Shown here: in pieces, positions 6,361 through 15,516 of the stretch | How the letters are laid out: the number at the start of each line of letters is the position of its first letter | How positions within the stretch are numbered: the stretch's first letter is position 1 | Assembly (NCBI GenBank): GCA_903906515.1 | Contig: CAIVKO010000065.1 | Coordinates: 62,001-126,000 of the forward strand | From: Akkermansiaceae bacterium | GTDB taxonomy: Bacteria > Verrucomicrobiota > Verrucomicrobiia > Verrucomicrobiales > Akkermansiaceae | Direction: 5' to 3' | Length of the DNA: 64,000 nt | The notes under the pieces: model-generated | Databases searched by the model: none | Seen by the model: the letters and a program-made list of their open reading frames with translations, nothing else | What the model was told of the DNA's origin: nothing | Program-made: the position numbers and the translations under genes

Positions 6361-9354
6361 ATGTTGATCAAATCGCTCAGATTCCCCGCGCTTGTCGCGG
6401 TTATGCTCTCCATCGGTCTTGTCACCCATGCGGATGCCCAGGCTCCTGCACCCGCGCCCAAGCCGGCACCCGCGGCACCCGCGGCACCCGCGGCACCCGC
6501 GGCACCCGCGGCACCCGCGGCACCCGCGGGGCCTGTGCTTCCGGTCGTGAATTCACCTGCCAGGCTGAACAAAATGTTCACCGATGCGGAGGCAGCATTC
6601 GGAGCAAAAGACTACACCACTGGAATCTCCAAAATTAAGGAATTGCTCACAGCTCTCGGGCCCGGCAAGGAGGCCCCGTATGAGTTGCTTTATTTCTACA
6701 TCGGTCTCGGCAATCTTTTGAATAACAACTTGCCGGATGCCGAAGCGGGGTTCAATGATGCTATCAAGCGTTATCCGAATGGGGAATACACCTCCCGTTC
6801 ATACCTCGGGCTCGGGCGGGCCTGCATGATGCAGGATGCCCCGGAGAAAAAGGAAGAGGCCATCGGCGCGCTCAAGCTTGCCGCAGCGGATCCGAAATAC
6901 CGTTCGGAGGCGGGCCTCTGGCTCGGTCAGGTTTATACAGGACTCAAGAGAAACGAGGAAGCTTTGAAGGTCTTCCGCAGCCTGATGGGTTCCGACGTGC
7001 GCACTCCCCAGCAGACCACCGCTGCGGTGGAAGCCGTCGGAATTCTCGCGGAGCTTGGTAAACTGGATGATCTCATTGCCTATCTCGACCGCCTCTCCCA
7101 TCAGTCTGGCGTGCGTGATGCGATGGCATGGTTTACCAATCAGATCGTCGTCCGCGGTGACGAACTGGTCGGTGACAAGGCTTATGAACCCGCCCTGATC
7201 ATTTACCGATCGGTGCAATCGCGTCGACAAATTCTCGATACCCAGGCAACCGCGCTGGAGTCGATGCGCAAGGATCTCAAAGCACTCGAAGCACGCGTGG
7301 AGTCGGAAAAAAACAAGCCGCTCAAAGAACACACCAACGCCTCCGAACTCGCCGGTGCCCTCAAACCGGCCATCGAGCTTGCCGAGAGCGCGATGAAGGC
7401 CATCGAGGAAAAAGCCGATCTCGACGCAGCATTGCTGATGCGCCGCGGGCGCTGCCTTTTCTATTTGAAACGCGATGAGGAGGCGCTCACCTGTTTTCGC
7501 GCTCTGCGGGAGAAGTTCCCCACATCCGCCGATGCCGAGTCCGCTGCCTACGCGGAAATCATGATCCTGAACAAACGTCAGGACATTGAGGGTATCAAGG
7601 AGAAGAGTGACCAGTACATGCGGAAATACCCGGAATCCACTCGACTCGAGCAAGTTGCCACGCTCGCCGGTGAGGTGCTTGTGCAAAGCGGGAAATGGAA
7701 GGAAGTCGGAACCTTCTACCGCGGTCTGGAAACCAAATTTCCCAATTCCGAGTCCCTCGAACGTTATGTGTTTTTCCAAGCCTTGGCTTTCTTCCAAGAT
7801 GCCAATTTCAAAGAATCCACACCCCTGTTCGAGAAGTTCCTCAAGAGCTATGCCAGCAGCCCGCTCGCAGAAACTGCTTTCTACTACGTGGCGATGTCGA
7901 ATTTCCTCAGCAATGAGTATAAGAAGACCCTTGCTTCCTGCCGCGACTACCTCGCCAAATTCCCCGGCGGACGCTACGCCGGGGATATGCAATACCGGCT
8001 TTCTTATATCGATTTCAACGACAAAGAAGTCGATCAGACCGACAAGATCATCCGCGACCTCGGCGGTTTCCTCACAGAGCATCCAGAAGATCTTTCCAAC
8101 GGGTCTATGCTCTGCCTGATGGCGGATACCTATAAGAAGAAAAAGGAAAAAGCCAAGACCGACGAAGAAGGTAAAAAGTTCGAAGATCAGGCCTTGCAGT
8201 GCTTTGACAAGGTGATCTGGATGAACGAAAGACCGGACGACGTCATCCAGTATGCCATCGACAACTCCACGACCATCCTCCAAGGACGCAAGGACTGGAC
8301 GGCCATCGCCGAACTTCACGGAAAATTCCTCAAAACCAAGCCGAATAGTCCGCTGGCTCTAATTTCCGCCACTTGGGTGGCCAAGGCTTTTGCGCGCGCT
8401 GGCAGGGCCGCCGAAGCCGCCGAGCTGCTTGCTACCACCCTCAAGTCTCGCATCGCTGATCCGTCGGTCGAGCAAGTGGAGACCCTCATCGACGAACTCG
8501 TGAAGTCGATGGTTCCGCGCAAGAAGGCCAGAGACATCGATCTTAAAGCCCTCGATCAACAACTTGTTGATCTTCTCAACAAGAACATCGTCCAGCCAAA
8601 CCCCACCACCAACGCCCGGACCTATTATGCCCGCGCACGTCTCGCCCAGATGGTGAAAGAGACCAAGCTTTCCGACCTCTACCTGAAAGGCATTGCCACC
8701 GCCAACGCCAAGGATCCTTCGGCTCTCAGTCCTGCGTTACTAGCGGTTTCCGGGGAAATCCTGCTCAAGGACGGTGATCTTGACGGAGCGGAGGCGATGT
8801 TCAAGCGCCTCAGCGACCGTTATAACGACTCGATGTTCTCGGATGCCGGACCGGTCGGAATCGGCTACGTCGCGCTAGCCCGCAAGAAACCGGAGGAAGC
8901 GCTCAGGATTTTTGAGAATGTTCTCGAAAACAACGCCGGCACGTCCCGTCTCAATGAAACCACCCTCGGTAAACTGCAGGCCTTGGTGGAGCTCGACAAG
9001 CTCAAGCCAGCCACCGATCTCGCTCTTGTCATGGCCAGCGACAAATCGTTCCGTGGGGAAACGGCTGCCAAAGCCTATCTCCAACTCGGCTTGATCTATC
9101 AAAAGGAGGCGACCAAAACTGTTGGCCCTGCCGCCAAAGAGTTTCTAGCCAAGGCTCACGGAACCTTTCAGCGAGTGTACGTGGCCTATCAGGGTTTCCC
9201 CGATATCTGTTCGGAAGCTTACTGGCAGGCTTACAAGGTGTTGATTCAGCTCAAGGAGGACGTCCAAGCCCAGGAAACCCTCAAGGCACTGGCCGTTCAT
9301 CCGAAACTCCAGAAGACTGCTCGCTGTATCGAAGCCCAAGGATTGGTCAAATAA
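6361..9354 (+). CDS. Large secreted tetratricopeptide-repeat protein of the ExbB/ExbD cluster
   Basis: 997 aa. Residues 1 to about 27 are a Sec signal peptide (hydrophobic core then ADAQA). A proline/alanine linker follows, built from seven perfect 9-bp repeats, and the rest is a solenoid of TPR-like helix pairs; examples are GLGNLLNNNLPDAEAGFNDA and KRDEEALTCFRALREKFP. There is no membrane anchor beyond the signal, so a periplasmic location is expected. It is the first gene of a run that continues with another secreted protein, ExbB, two ExbD and a toroid-domain protein. A scaffold role between the inner-membrane motor and a periplasmic or outer-membrane target is inference from that context. 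Confidence 0.82.
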   Translation: MLIKSLRFPALVAVMLSIGLVTHADAQAPAPAPKPAPAAPAAPAAPAAPAAPAAPAGPVLPVVNSPARLNKMFTDAEAAFGAKDYTTGISKIKELLTALGPGKEAPYELLYFYIGLGNLLNNNLPDAEAGFNDAIKRYPNGEYTSRSYLGLGRACMMQDAPEKKEEAIGALKLAAADPKYRSEAGLWLGQVYTGLKRNEEALKVFRSLMGSDVRTPQQTTAAVEAVGILAELGKLDDLIAYLDRLSHQSGVRDAMAWFTNQIVVRGDELVGDKAYEPALIIYRSVQSRRQILDTQATALESMRKDLKALEARVESEKNKPLKEHTNASELAGALKPAIELAESAMKAIEEKADLDAALLMRRGRCLFYLKRDEEALTCFRALREKFPTSADAESAAYAEIMILNKRQDIEGIKEKSDQYMRKYPESTRLEQVATLAGEVLVQSGKWKEVGTFYRGLETKFPNSESLERYVFFQALAFFQDANFKESTPLFEKFLKSYASSPLAETAFYYVAMSNFLSNEYKKTLASCRDYLAKFPGGRYAGDMQYRLSYIDFNDKEVDQTDKIIRDLGGFLTEHPEDLSNGSMLCLMADTYKKKKEKAKTDEEGKKFEDQALQCFDKVIWMNERPDDVIQYAIDNSTTILQGRKDWTAIAELHGKFLKTKPNSPLALISATWVAKAFARAGRAAEAAELLATTLKSRIADPSVEQVETLIDELVKSMVPRKKARDIDLKALDQQLVDLLNKNIVQPNPTTNARTYYARARLAQMVKETKLSDLYLKGIATANAKDPSALSPALLAVSGEILLKDGDLDGAEAMFKRLSDRYNDSMFSDAGPVGIGYVALARKKPEEALRIFENVLENNAGTSRLNETTLGKLQALVELDKLKPATDLALVMASDKSFRGETAAKAYLQLGLIYQKEATKTVGPAAKEFLAKAHGTFQRVYVAYQGFPDICSEAYWQAYKVLIQLKEDVQAQETLKALAVHPKLQKTARCIEAQGLVK
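6466..6528 (+). repeat. Perfect 9-bp tandem repeat, seven units, in frame
   Basis: Seven identical GCACCCGCG units encode Ala-Pro-Ala repeats directly after the signal peptide of the TPR protein. The unit is a multiple of three, so copy-number changes would alter linker length without breaking the frame. Confidence 0.95.
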
Positions 9355-9365
9355 TCTCTCACCCC

Positions 9366-10211
9366 ATGGTCCTTCCCTTTCCCATCATCCGATCCACTGT
9401 TCTCGCTTTAGCGGTTTCATTGTCTGCTCACGCGGCGGATCCCGCCCGCATTGTTTTCCAAAGTGGAAGATCCACCCCCATCACCAATGTCATCCTCCAA
9501 GGGGATCAGCTGGTAATCAAAACCCTCGCTGACGGCTTCGCGGAGGGCCAAGTGCTGTCATTGCAAAGCGCAGACCACGTTTATGGCATCAAACCCCCGG
9601 AAATCAACCAAGCTCTTGCCATCCTGCTGACTGATCGAGATAAAGCCAAAGATGCCCGGAAATTGCTCGATCCAATCCTGGCAGAGCATAAGATCACTGC
9701 TAAAATTCCTGGCAATTTCTGGCTGGAGGCGGCCAAAGTCATGCTGGTGACCTATGCCATACAGGCGGATAGCACAGCCCTGACCAATATAGGTAAGGAA
9801 ATTTCTGACGCCACACCCGCGCCGGGTACCGATCCTTTCGTCGCGCTCGGCAAGGCGCTTATGATGTCTCCTCTGACGAAGCTGGAGGAGCGTGATGCCG
9901 CATTGTCCGAACAGACAACCGACAATCTGCCTGCTGATATCTGTGCATTTGCCGAGTTCTTCCGTGGCGAACTTTTCAAAAAAGAAAATCGGGATTTGCA
10001 GGCGTTGGATTGCTTTCTGAGGGTTTCCTGCCTATATCCTTCCGGAGGGTTGATACTCAACGCCGCGTCTGAAATTAAAGCCGCCGATCTGCTGGCCGCC
10101 GCAGGTAAGCCTGACGAGGCTCTCGAGCTTGCCAACTCCGCCCTCCGCAGTGCCGTCGGCACTGTGCTGGTAGAGGAGGCTAACAAGCGTATTCAAAGTC
10201 TCAAAAAGTAA
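9366..10211 (+). CDS. Secreted hypothetical protein of the ExbB/ExbD cluster
   Basis: 281 aa, 11 nt after the TPR gene. An N-terminal signal peptide ends near SAHAAD. A short beta-rich segment (IVFQSGRSTPITNVILQGDQ) resembles small domains that open envelope proteins. The remainder is helical and TPR-like (AEFFRGELFKKENRDLQALD; AGKPDEALELANSALR). I do not recognise a named family. Its position between the TPR protein and ExbB suggests it is a periplasmic part of the same machine. The start ATG lacks a Shine-Dalgarno sequence (upstream CTCTCACCCC). Confidence 0.7.
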   Translation: MVLPFPIIRSTVLALAVSLSAHAADPARIVFQSGRSTPITNVILQGDQLVIKTLADGFAEGQVLSLQSADHVYGIKPPEINQALAILLTDRDKAKDARKLLDPILAEHKITAKIPGNFWLEAAKVMLVTYAIQADSTALTNIGKEISDATPAPGTDPFVALGKALMMSPLTKLEERDAALSEQTTDNLPADICAFAEFFRGELFKKENRDLQALDCFLRVSCLYPSGGLILNAASEIKAADLLAAAGKPDEALELANSALRSAVGTVLVEEANKRIQSLKK

Positions 10212-10245
10212 TTCATCCAAACAACCCCTAACTCTGCCACAAACC

Positions 10246-11028
10246 ATGAAGAAATACATCCACACCGCGATGTTCACCGCATTGCTCCTGCTTCCCTCGA
10301 TCGCCGCCGCCGCCGAAGCGGCCGGTGGCACGGTCATTAAAAAAACCTTTCTCCAAACTCTTAAGGAAGGTGGTTGGTGTATGTGGCCCATCGGCGGTTT
10401 CTCCATCGCTACCGTCTGGCTCATCATCGACATCTGGCTGCGCACTGCCCCCAAGAAGATGAGTCCTCCTGCGGATGTAGCGGCCGCCCGCCAAACCTTC
10501 ATCTCGGGTGACTACGTGGGTGCCTATCAGGCGATGAAAGCTGCTGTCAGCCCATTCGCCCAGGTCGTGCGCGCCGCTCTATCTTCCGTTGGATACGGCA
10601 AGGAAGCCTCCGAAGAAGCCCTGCTCGCCGAGTTGGATAAAATCAACTCCACGCTCCAGACCCGCATCAACTACCTATCCGTTATCGGGGTTTGCACGCC
10701 GATGGTCGGTCTGCTGGGTACGGTTTCCGGTATGCGCGGCGCGTTCGCCACCATTGCCGAACCCACTCAGCTTGCGGGTCACATCGGGGAAGTGCTCATC
10801 GCCACGGCCTCGGGTCTGTTCATCGCCATTCCCGCGTTCATGGGTTTCTATTTCCTGCGTAACAAGCTTCAGGGCAGCATCCACACCCTTCAGGAAATGG
10901 CGGAAGGCCTGTTCCGTAATGCGCCTTACGAATACCTCAGGGATGCGGACGTGGGTCAAGAGGAAACCTACGCTGCACTACCCAACTGGGTGGTCACTGC
11001 CGAAGAAGGTGCGGAGCCCATTGCGTAA
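10246..11028 (+). CDS. exbB: MotA/TolQ/ExbB proton channel family protein
   Basis: 260 aa. A cleavable-looking signal peptide (residues 1-25, ending AAAAEAA) precedes the ExbB core. Membrane segments are visible near residues 48-66, 145-167 and 183-205. The family signature is present: GVCTPMVGLLGTVSGMRGAF in the second segment, and LIATASGLFIAIPAF in the third. ExbB pentamers with ExbD form the proton-driven motor in the inner membrane. Two ExbD genes follow within about 50 nt each. N-terminal signal-like extensions are common in ExbB proteins of this clade. Assignment to ExbB rather than TolQ rests on family resemblance and the absence of Tol-Pal genes here. Confidence 0.9.
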   Translation: MKKYIHTAMFTALLLLPSIAAAAEAAGGTVIKKTFLQTLKEGGWCMWPIGGFSIATVWLIIDIWLRTAPKKMSPPADVAAARQTFISGDYVGAYQAMKAAVSPFAQVVRAALSSVGYGKEASEEALLAELDKINSTLQTRINYLSVIGVCTPMVGLLGTVSGMRGAFATIAEPTQLAGHIGEVLIATASGLFIAIPAFMGFYFLRNKLQGSIHTLQEMAEGLFRNAPYEYLRDADVGQEETYAALPNWVVTAEEGAEPIA

Positions 11029-11075
11029 GCCCGGACTCTTGTTTCATCAACCCATAACCCTAACCACACAATCTC

Positions 11076-11507
11076 ATGGCCGGCGGCGGAGGAGGAAGTG
11101 AAAACGGCGAACCGGAGTTCCAGATCGCTCCGATGATCGACGTATTGTTGGTCTTGCTCGTGTTCTTCATGAGTACGACCACGGCTCACGTTTTGAAGGT
11201 GGACAAGGATATTAAACTGCCCGTGTCCCCAAATGCCAGCAAGCCCAAAGAAGACATGGCCAAACACGAATTGGCTATCAACGTTCGATGGAAAGAAGGA
11301 AAGGCCGTCGTGAAAGTTGATGATATTCCCTATCCAGACCTCAACGCGCTTATCCCTGTGCTCCAGGATCGGAAAAAAGCAGACCCTCTCCTGCGCATCG
11401 TGGTCCGTGGTGATGCGGCACTTCCCGCCATCGAAATCCAGCGTGTCATGAATATCGTTGGAGAAGGCGGCATCGCGGATATTGCCTTCGCAGCACTCAG
11501 TAAATAA
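11076..11507 (+). CDS. exbD: ExbD/TolR biopolymer transport protein (first copy)
   Basis: 143 aa. A glycine-rich start is followed by FQIAPMIDVLLVLLVFFM (about residues 15-33), the single membrane helix with the conserved aspartate that carries protons through the ExbB ring. The periplasmic domain (about 40-143) has the usual ExbD beta-alpha layout, ending VVRGDAALPAIEIQRVM. It lies between exbB and a second exbD. The start has no Shine-Dalgarno sequence (CACAATCTC before ATG). Confidence 0.92.
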   Translation: MAGGGGGSENGEPEFQIAPMIDVLLVLLVFFMSTTTAHVLKVDKDIKLPVSPNASKPKEDMAKHELAINVRWKEGKAVVKVDDIPYPDLNALIPVLQDRKKADPLLRIVVRGDAALPAIEIQRVMNIVGEGGIADIAFAALSK

Positions 11508-11514
11508 TACGTCA

Positions 11515-11967
11515 GTGAAAAAAAGACACAAAAAACAATCCTCCGAGGTCAATCTGGGTTTCCAAATTGCCCCGATGATCGACGTGGTTTTCGTGATCAT
11601 GCTCTTTTTCATGGCCATGGTGGGATCTTTGAAAATTGAGAACTCACACAACACCAAGCTGCCGGGAAAAGTCGAGGCTAGCACCGCCACCAACCTGCCG
11701 GATGAGATTTCCATCCGTATCGAGGACGATGGTCAGATCTACCTCAATGAGGATGCTCTGGACAGTCCGGAATCAAAAAATCTTCCTGAGCTTGCAGGGA
11801 GCCTCAATCAATTGCGCGAGAGCAGTGACTCCTCCCAATCCCAAGTTCTCGTTACCATCTACGCGAATGAACAGGCGAGATATGAACGCATCGTTGACAC
11901 GCTGGACGCACTCAGCCGAGCGAAAATCTCCAATGTCTCATTCCAGGCCGGATCTCCCGATCAATAA
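11515..11967 (+). CDS. exbD: ExbD/TolR biopolymer transport protein (second copy)
   Basis: 150 aa from a GTG at 11515, only 7 nt after the first exbD. This start gives a basic cytoplasmic tail (MKKRHKKQSSE) directly before the membrane helix; longer starts would read into the upstream gene. FQIAPMIDVVFVIMLFFM carries the proton-relaying aspartate. The periplasmic domain includes ISIRIEDDGQIYLNEDAL and ends in IVDTLDALSRAKISNVSF. Paired exbD genes after one exbB suggest a heterodimeric ExbD in the motor, as in other systems with two ExbD proteins. Confidence 0.9.
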   Translation: MKKRHKKQSSEVNLGFQIAPMIDVVFVIMLFFMAMVGSLKIENSHNTKLPGKVEASTATNLPDEISIRIEDDGQIYLNEDALDSPESKNLPELAGSLNQLRESSDSSQSQVLVTIYANEQARYERIVDTLDALSRAKISNVSFQAGSPDQ

Positions 11968-12086
11968 TATCCTGCATTTTTTTCTAAGTTAATTCGGAGT
12001 CACCCGTTCCACCGCTACCGAACGCGGGCACTCTTAGGGAAGTCCTCCCGCTTTCACAGACCTTAACTCCAAACACCAACCTTGTC

Positions 12087-13610
12087 ATGAGCGATCACCA
12101 AGACGAAAACTTCACGATTGATATTGCGAAACCCCGCCTCGGCTTTTGGCAGAGGCTTGGCGGCACCTCGCTGACGATTGCTCTGATCGTCCATATCATC
12201 GCCCTGATCATTGGCGCTATTTGGATTTTCCAAATCATCACGCCGCCAGATAAAAAAGTCGATTTCATGCCCCCTGGCGGCGGCGGCGGAGAGCGTGGCG
12301 CGGAAACCAAGGTCAATACCAAGAAACGCGCAACCATCACTCCCACCACCAATGTCAAACGTGTCTTTGCCGAGGGAGCTGTGTCGAATTTTGCCATCCC
12401 TGATCCGGGTGACAACTTTGGGGAGATGTCCGCGCTGAGTTCGCTGAGTGGCGGTGGGCCTTCGGGGGGCTTGGGTGGTGCCGGTAGCGGCAAGGGCTTC
12501 GGCGGCGGCAGCGGTGGTGGTGCCGGACTCGGGATGGGCACCGGCAGCGGCAAGCTCTTCGGCCTGATTCCAGACACCATGCGCAAGCGTTGCTCGAAGG
12601 AAGACCGACTCGCTCGTCTACGGGAAAACGGAGGCACGCCGGCCTGCGAAGAAGCAGTTTTGAAAGGTCTTCGTTGGCTGAAGGCGAATCAGAGCCCCGA
12701 TGGCTCTTGGGGTCCGCAAAAGCATGCCATGACGGGTCTGGCTCTGCTTGCCTACTTCGGCCATTGCGAAACTCCGATATCCGAGGAGTTCGGTGAATCC
12801 GTTTTGAAAGCCATCGTCTTTCTGGTCGATGCAGGTGCCAAAAACAACGGCATGTTGAGCGCCAATATCAAAGGCCAACCCGCGCCTTACGAACACGCCA
12901 TCGCCACCTACGCCTTGGGCGAAGCCGCCACTTTTTGCAAGGACCTTAAAATCGACGTTCCCTCGCTCATGGAGGTGACCGAAAAGGCCGGCCAGTATAT
13001 CATCGACAATCAGCACGAGAATGGCGGTTGGTCCTACGGGTATGCCACGGTAGCGGGTCACACAGATTCCTCGGTCGTCGGCTGGCAACTCCAGGCTCTC
13101 AAGGCGTGTAGCCACACCAGCATCAAATACAAGGGGATGAAATCCTCTGTCGATAAAGGTCTCAAATACCTAATCACTTGTCAGGCAGCCGACGGAAGCT
13201 TTGGTTACTCCGGCCCGGGTAACCGACCTGGACTAACCGGAGTGGGTGTCCTTTGCCATCAAATGTGGGGTGAGGAAAAGTCCAAGGCGGTCCGCATCGG
13301 GGTGAAATACATCAAGGAAAACTTCAAACTGGATTGGAACACCCCCAACTCCGATATTTACAGCCATTATTATGCATCTCAAGCCATGATGCAGGCAGGC
13401 GGCAGTAATTGGAAGTCCTACAACGACATGTTCCGCGATCAAGTTCTGAACAACCAGAACCCAGATGGTTCATGGAAGGCACCTGCATATCCACTTCATG
13501 GTGCAAGCCCGGTTTACATCAATACGCTCTGCATCTTGATGCTGGAAGTCTATTACCGCTTCCTCAACTCCAGCGGTGGCGGCGGGATCAAGGAACGCTC
13601 AGGGATCTGA
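12087..13610 (+). CDS. TonB-position membrane-anchored protein with C-terminal alpha/alpha-toroid (prenyltransferase/squalene-cyclase-like) domain
   Basis: 507 aa. The N-terminus is TonB-like: a short cytoplasmic part, one membrane helix (about residues 28-52, TIALIVHIIALIIGAIWIF), then a linker with PPGGGGGER and a long glycine-rich stretch (about 121-155). Instead of a TonB C-terminal domain, residues about 185-500 form repeats of the terpene-cyclase/prenyltransferase toroid: LRWLKANQSPDGSWG, ENGGWSYG, ADGSFGYSG and NPDGSWKAP. No DxDD squalene-cyclase acid motif is seen, so binding rather than catalysis is likelier. It is the last gene of the exbB-exbD-exbD run; energised movement of the toroid domain by the motor is inference. 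Confidence 0.8.
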   Translation: MSDHQDENFTIDIAKPRLGFWQRLGGTSLTIALIVHIIALIIGAIWIFQIITPPDKKVDFMPPGGGGGERGAETKVNTKKRATITPTTNVKRVFAEGAVSNFAIPDPGDNFGEMSALSSLSGGGPSGGLGGAGSGKGFGGGSGGGAGLGMGTGSGKLFGLIPDTMRKRCSKEDRLARLRENGGTPACEEAVLKGLRWLKANQSPDGSWGPQKHAMTGLALLAYFGHCETPISEEFGESVLKAIVFLVDAGAKNNGMLSANIKGQPAPYEHAIATYALGEAATFCKDLKIDVPSLMEVTEKAGQYIIDNQHENGGWSYGYATVAGHTDSSVVGWQLQALKACSHTSIKYKGMKSSVDKGLKYLITCQAADGSFGYSGPGNRPGLTGVGVLCHQMWGEEKSKAVRIGVKYIKENFKLDWNTPNSDIYSHYYASQAMMQAGGSNWKSYNDMFRDQVLNNQNPDGSWKAPAYPLHGASPVYINTLCILMLEVYYRFLNSSGGGGIKERSGI

Positions 13611-13618
13611 GTTCCCGA

Positions 13619-14068
13619 TCACTCGGCTGCTGCCGGGACGATCAGGGTGGGAACGGCGGCCTTGCGGACCATGCCTTCCGCCACGCTGCCCAAAAGCAGG
13701 GATGCAATCACACCATGGCCGTGCGATCCGAGCACCACGAAATCCGCACCGCTGTCCTTCACGTAATCCAGAAGCGAGTGAAGCGGACTCCCCTCGGCAA
13801 TCTGCGTGGTGGCATTCGGTAGCCCGGCTTTTACCGAATCAAGGAGAGCCTCCAGTTTGTCACCTGCCCTGCGTTTGGCCTCTTCCTGATAGGCGTGCAG
13901 TGCTGGAAACTCATCGGGAGTGAAGCCATAAGCCGTATAACTCGGCTCCGGTTCCACGACGTGAAATAAACATAAGCGCGCTCCAAAGGCCTTCGCTAGT
14001 CCTACACCCATTTCAAGCACGCCCGTGGTGGCGTTTGAGAAATCCACTGCTGCTACAATTGTTTTCAT
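13619..14068 (-). CDS. Universal stress protein, UspA family
   Basis: 149 aa from ATG at 14068 (MKTIVAAVDFS); upstream in-frame codons are not family-like. The core is a single Usp domain. The nucleotide-binding signature near the C-terminus is GSHGHGVIASLLLGSVAEG, the expected G-2x-G-9x-G-S pattern, so an ATP-binding Usp is likely. It is convergent with the toroid gene (8 nt between stops) and divergent from the AI-2E-family permease, with which it shares a 117-nt promoter region. The role in stress is known only at family level. Confidence 0.9.
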   Translation of the reverse strand: MKTIVAAVDFSNATTGVLEMGVGLAKAFGARLCLFHVVEPEPSYTAYGFTPDEFPALHAYQEEAKRRAGDKLEALLDSVKAGLPNATTQIAEGSPLHSLLDYVKDSGADFVVLGSHGHGVIASLLLGSVAEGMVRKAAVPTLIVPAAAE

Positions 14069-14185
14069 GGCAGTTGGAATTACGCATTTTTTGCTGTCGT
14101 ATGCAAGCCTGAATTCAGCGTGTGAAAATTCTTTAGGAAACCCGCTGGCAGGATGGCAGGAAAAAGGATACAGTAGCCACAACGA

Positions 14186-15499
14186 ATGCCGCCGTCCGCA
14201 AAAGACCGATTCTGGAAAACCGAGCCTCTGTTAGGAGGTTTGGCTCTGCTGTTGTTGCTGGCAGGCTGTTTTTTCGTGCTGCGGCACTTCCTGACCGCGT
14301 TGGTGTGGGCGATCATCCTGACCTATTCGCTCTATCCATTGCAGCGGTTGTTCACCCGCTGGTTCGGCGGGATGCGGACGTTGGCCGCTTGCCTGGTGAC
14401 GCTCACGGTGGCGGTGTTGCTGGCGGGACCGGTGATCCTCATCGGGGTAAGTCTGGCAGATGACGGCAGGGTTTTGGCCATCGCGACGAGAAAGTGGGCG
14501 ATGGATCTCCCTGATGCTCCACCAGCATGGATTAGTGATGTCCCCGTGGTGGGGGCGGAAGTGCAAGTCTATTGGAAGGGGTTTTCTGAAGACCGGAAAC
14601 GCTGGATCGACCAAGTCGATAAAGAGTTGAAAACCACCCCTCCACGGCCGAAAATCGTGTTGGAAACCGATAACGGCTTGGTGGTGCAGGATCCGCCGCC
14701 GCCACCGCCTAAGACAGAGGAATCTAAACCACCGGGCACAAGTGTTGATGGAAATGCTAACGAAAAGGCTGATGAAGAACCGGCAAAAACGGAATCCTCG
14801 CATTTGGTGGTGGTTTTGGCGAAATTTCTGACATGGGCGAAGTCCGGATTATACGCTGGCGGGAAGGCGGTGCTGCAAGGGGTGATTCAGATGTTGATCA
14901 GCGCGTTCCTGGCATTTTTCTTGTTGCGGGATGCTCCGGAGTTGTCTGCCCGCCTTGCGGTGGCGGTGGAGCGCCTCGCGGGGGACCGTGGCAAGCATTT
15001 GATCAAGGTGGCGAGTGACACCGTGCGCGGGGTGATATACGGGATTCTTGGGACTGCGATCGCGCAGGCCTTGGTGGCAGGTTTGGGTTTCTATATTGCA
15101 GGGGTTCCCGGGGTGGTTTTGCTCTCTGTGCTGACGTTTTTATTTGCAGTGCTGCCATTCGGTCCGCCGCTTATCTGGGTGCCGGCATCATTGTGGCTTT
15201 TTGCCCAAGGTCAGCCGGGATACGCGCTTTTCATGGCTTTGTGGGGTCTGCTGGGGATCAGCAGCGTGGATAATTTCCTGCGGCCGTATTTGATCAGCCA
15301 AGGCAACAAAATGCCTTATGCGTTGGTGTTTTGTGGAGTGATCGGCGGGGCTCTGGCCTTTGGCTTGGTTGGGGTTTTCCTCGGGCCCACGTTGTTGGCG
15401 GTGGCCTTCCGCTTGGTCGATGAATGGTCGTCCAACCGGCCTCATCCGCAGCTGAATCCGATGGCTGAAGGGATTTCGGAATTGCAAACCGATCCGTGA
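14186..15499 (+). CDS. AI-2E family transporter (PerM/YdiK-type permease)
   Basis: 437 aa integral membrane protein. Two N-terminal helices (about residues 15-75) and a C-terminal cluster (about 225-415) match the family: the region around YGILGTAIAQALVAGLGFY and FLFAVLPFGPPLIWVPASL is its most conserved part. A hydrophilic insert of roughly 90 residues between them contains a proline run and a glutamate/lysine-rich stretch. Family members are linked to AI-2 or ion export, so no substrate is assigned. The next gene starts at or within 20 nt of the stop, suggesting an operon. Confidence 0.85.
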   Translation: MPPSAKDRFWKTEPLLGGLALLLLLAGCFFVLRHFLTALVWAIILTYSLYPLQRLFTRWFGGMRTLAACLVTLTVAVLLAGPVILIGVSLADDGRVLAIATRKWAMDLPDAPPAWISDVPVVGAEVQVYWKGFSEDRKRWIDQVDKELKTTPPRPKIVLETDNGLVVQDPPPPPPKTEESKPPGTSVDGNANEKADEEPAKTESSHLVVVLAKFLTWAKSGLYAGGKAVLQGVIQMLISAFLAFFLLRDAPELSARLAVAVERLAGDRGKHLIKVASDTVRGVIYGILGTAIAQALVAGLGFYIAGVPGVVLLSVLTFLFAVLPFGPPLIWVPASLWLFAQGQPGYALFMALWGLLGISSVDNFLRPYLISQGNKMPYALVFCGVIGGALAFGLVGVFLGPTLLAVAFRLVDEWSSNRPHPQLNPMAEGISELQTDP

Positions 15500-15516
15500 T
15501 AAGAGAACACCGGGTC

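Noticed and set aside
6466-6528. Possible CRISPR-like repeat
   Set aside because: The units are contiguous 9-bp repeats without spacers and are in frame in a protein.
6799-8319. 506-codon open frame on the minus strand
   Set aside because: It lies wholly opposite the signal-peptide TPR gene, is composed of low-complexity residues, and has no recognisable domain; long antisense frames are expected at this GC content.
12087-13610. Squalene-hopene cyclase
   Set aside because: The toroid repeats are present but no DxDD catalytic motif, and the protein is anchored with a TonB-like N-terminus.
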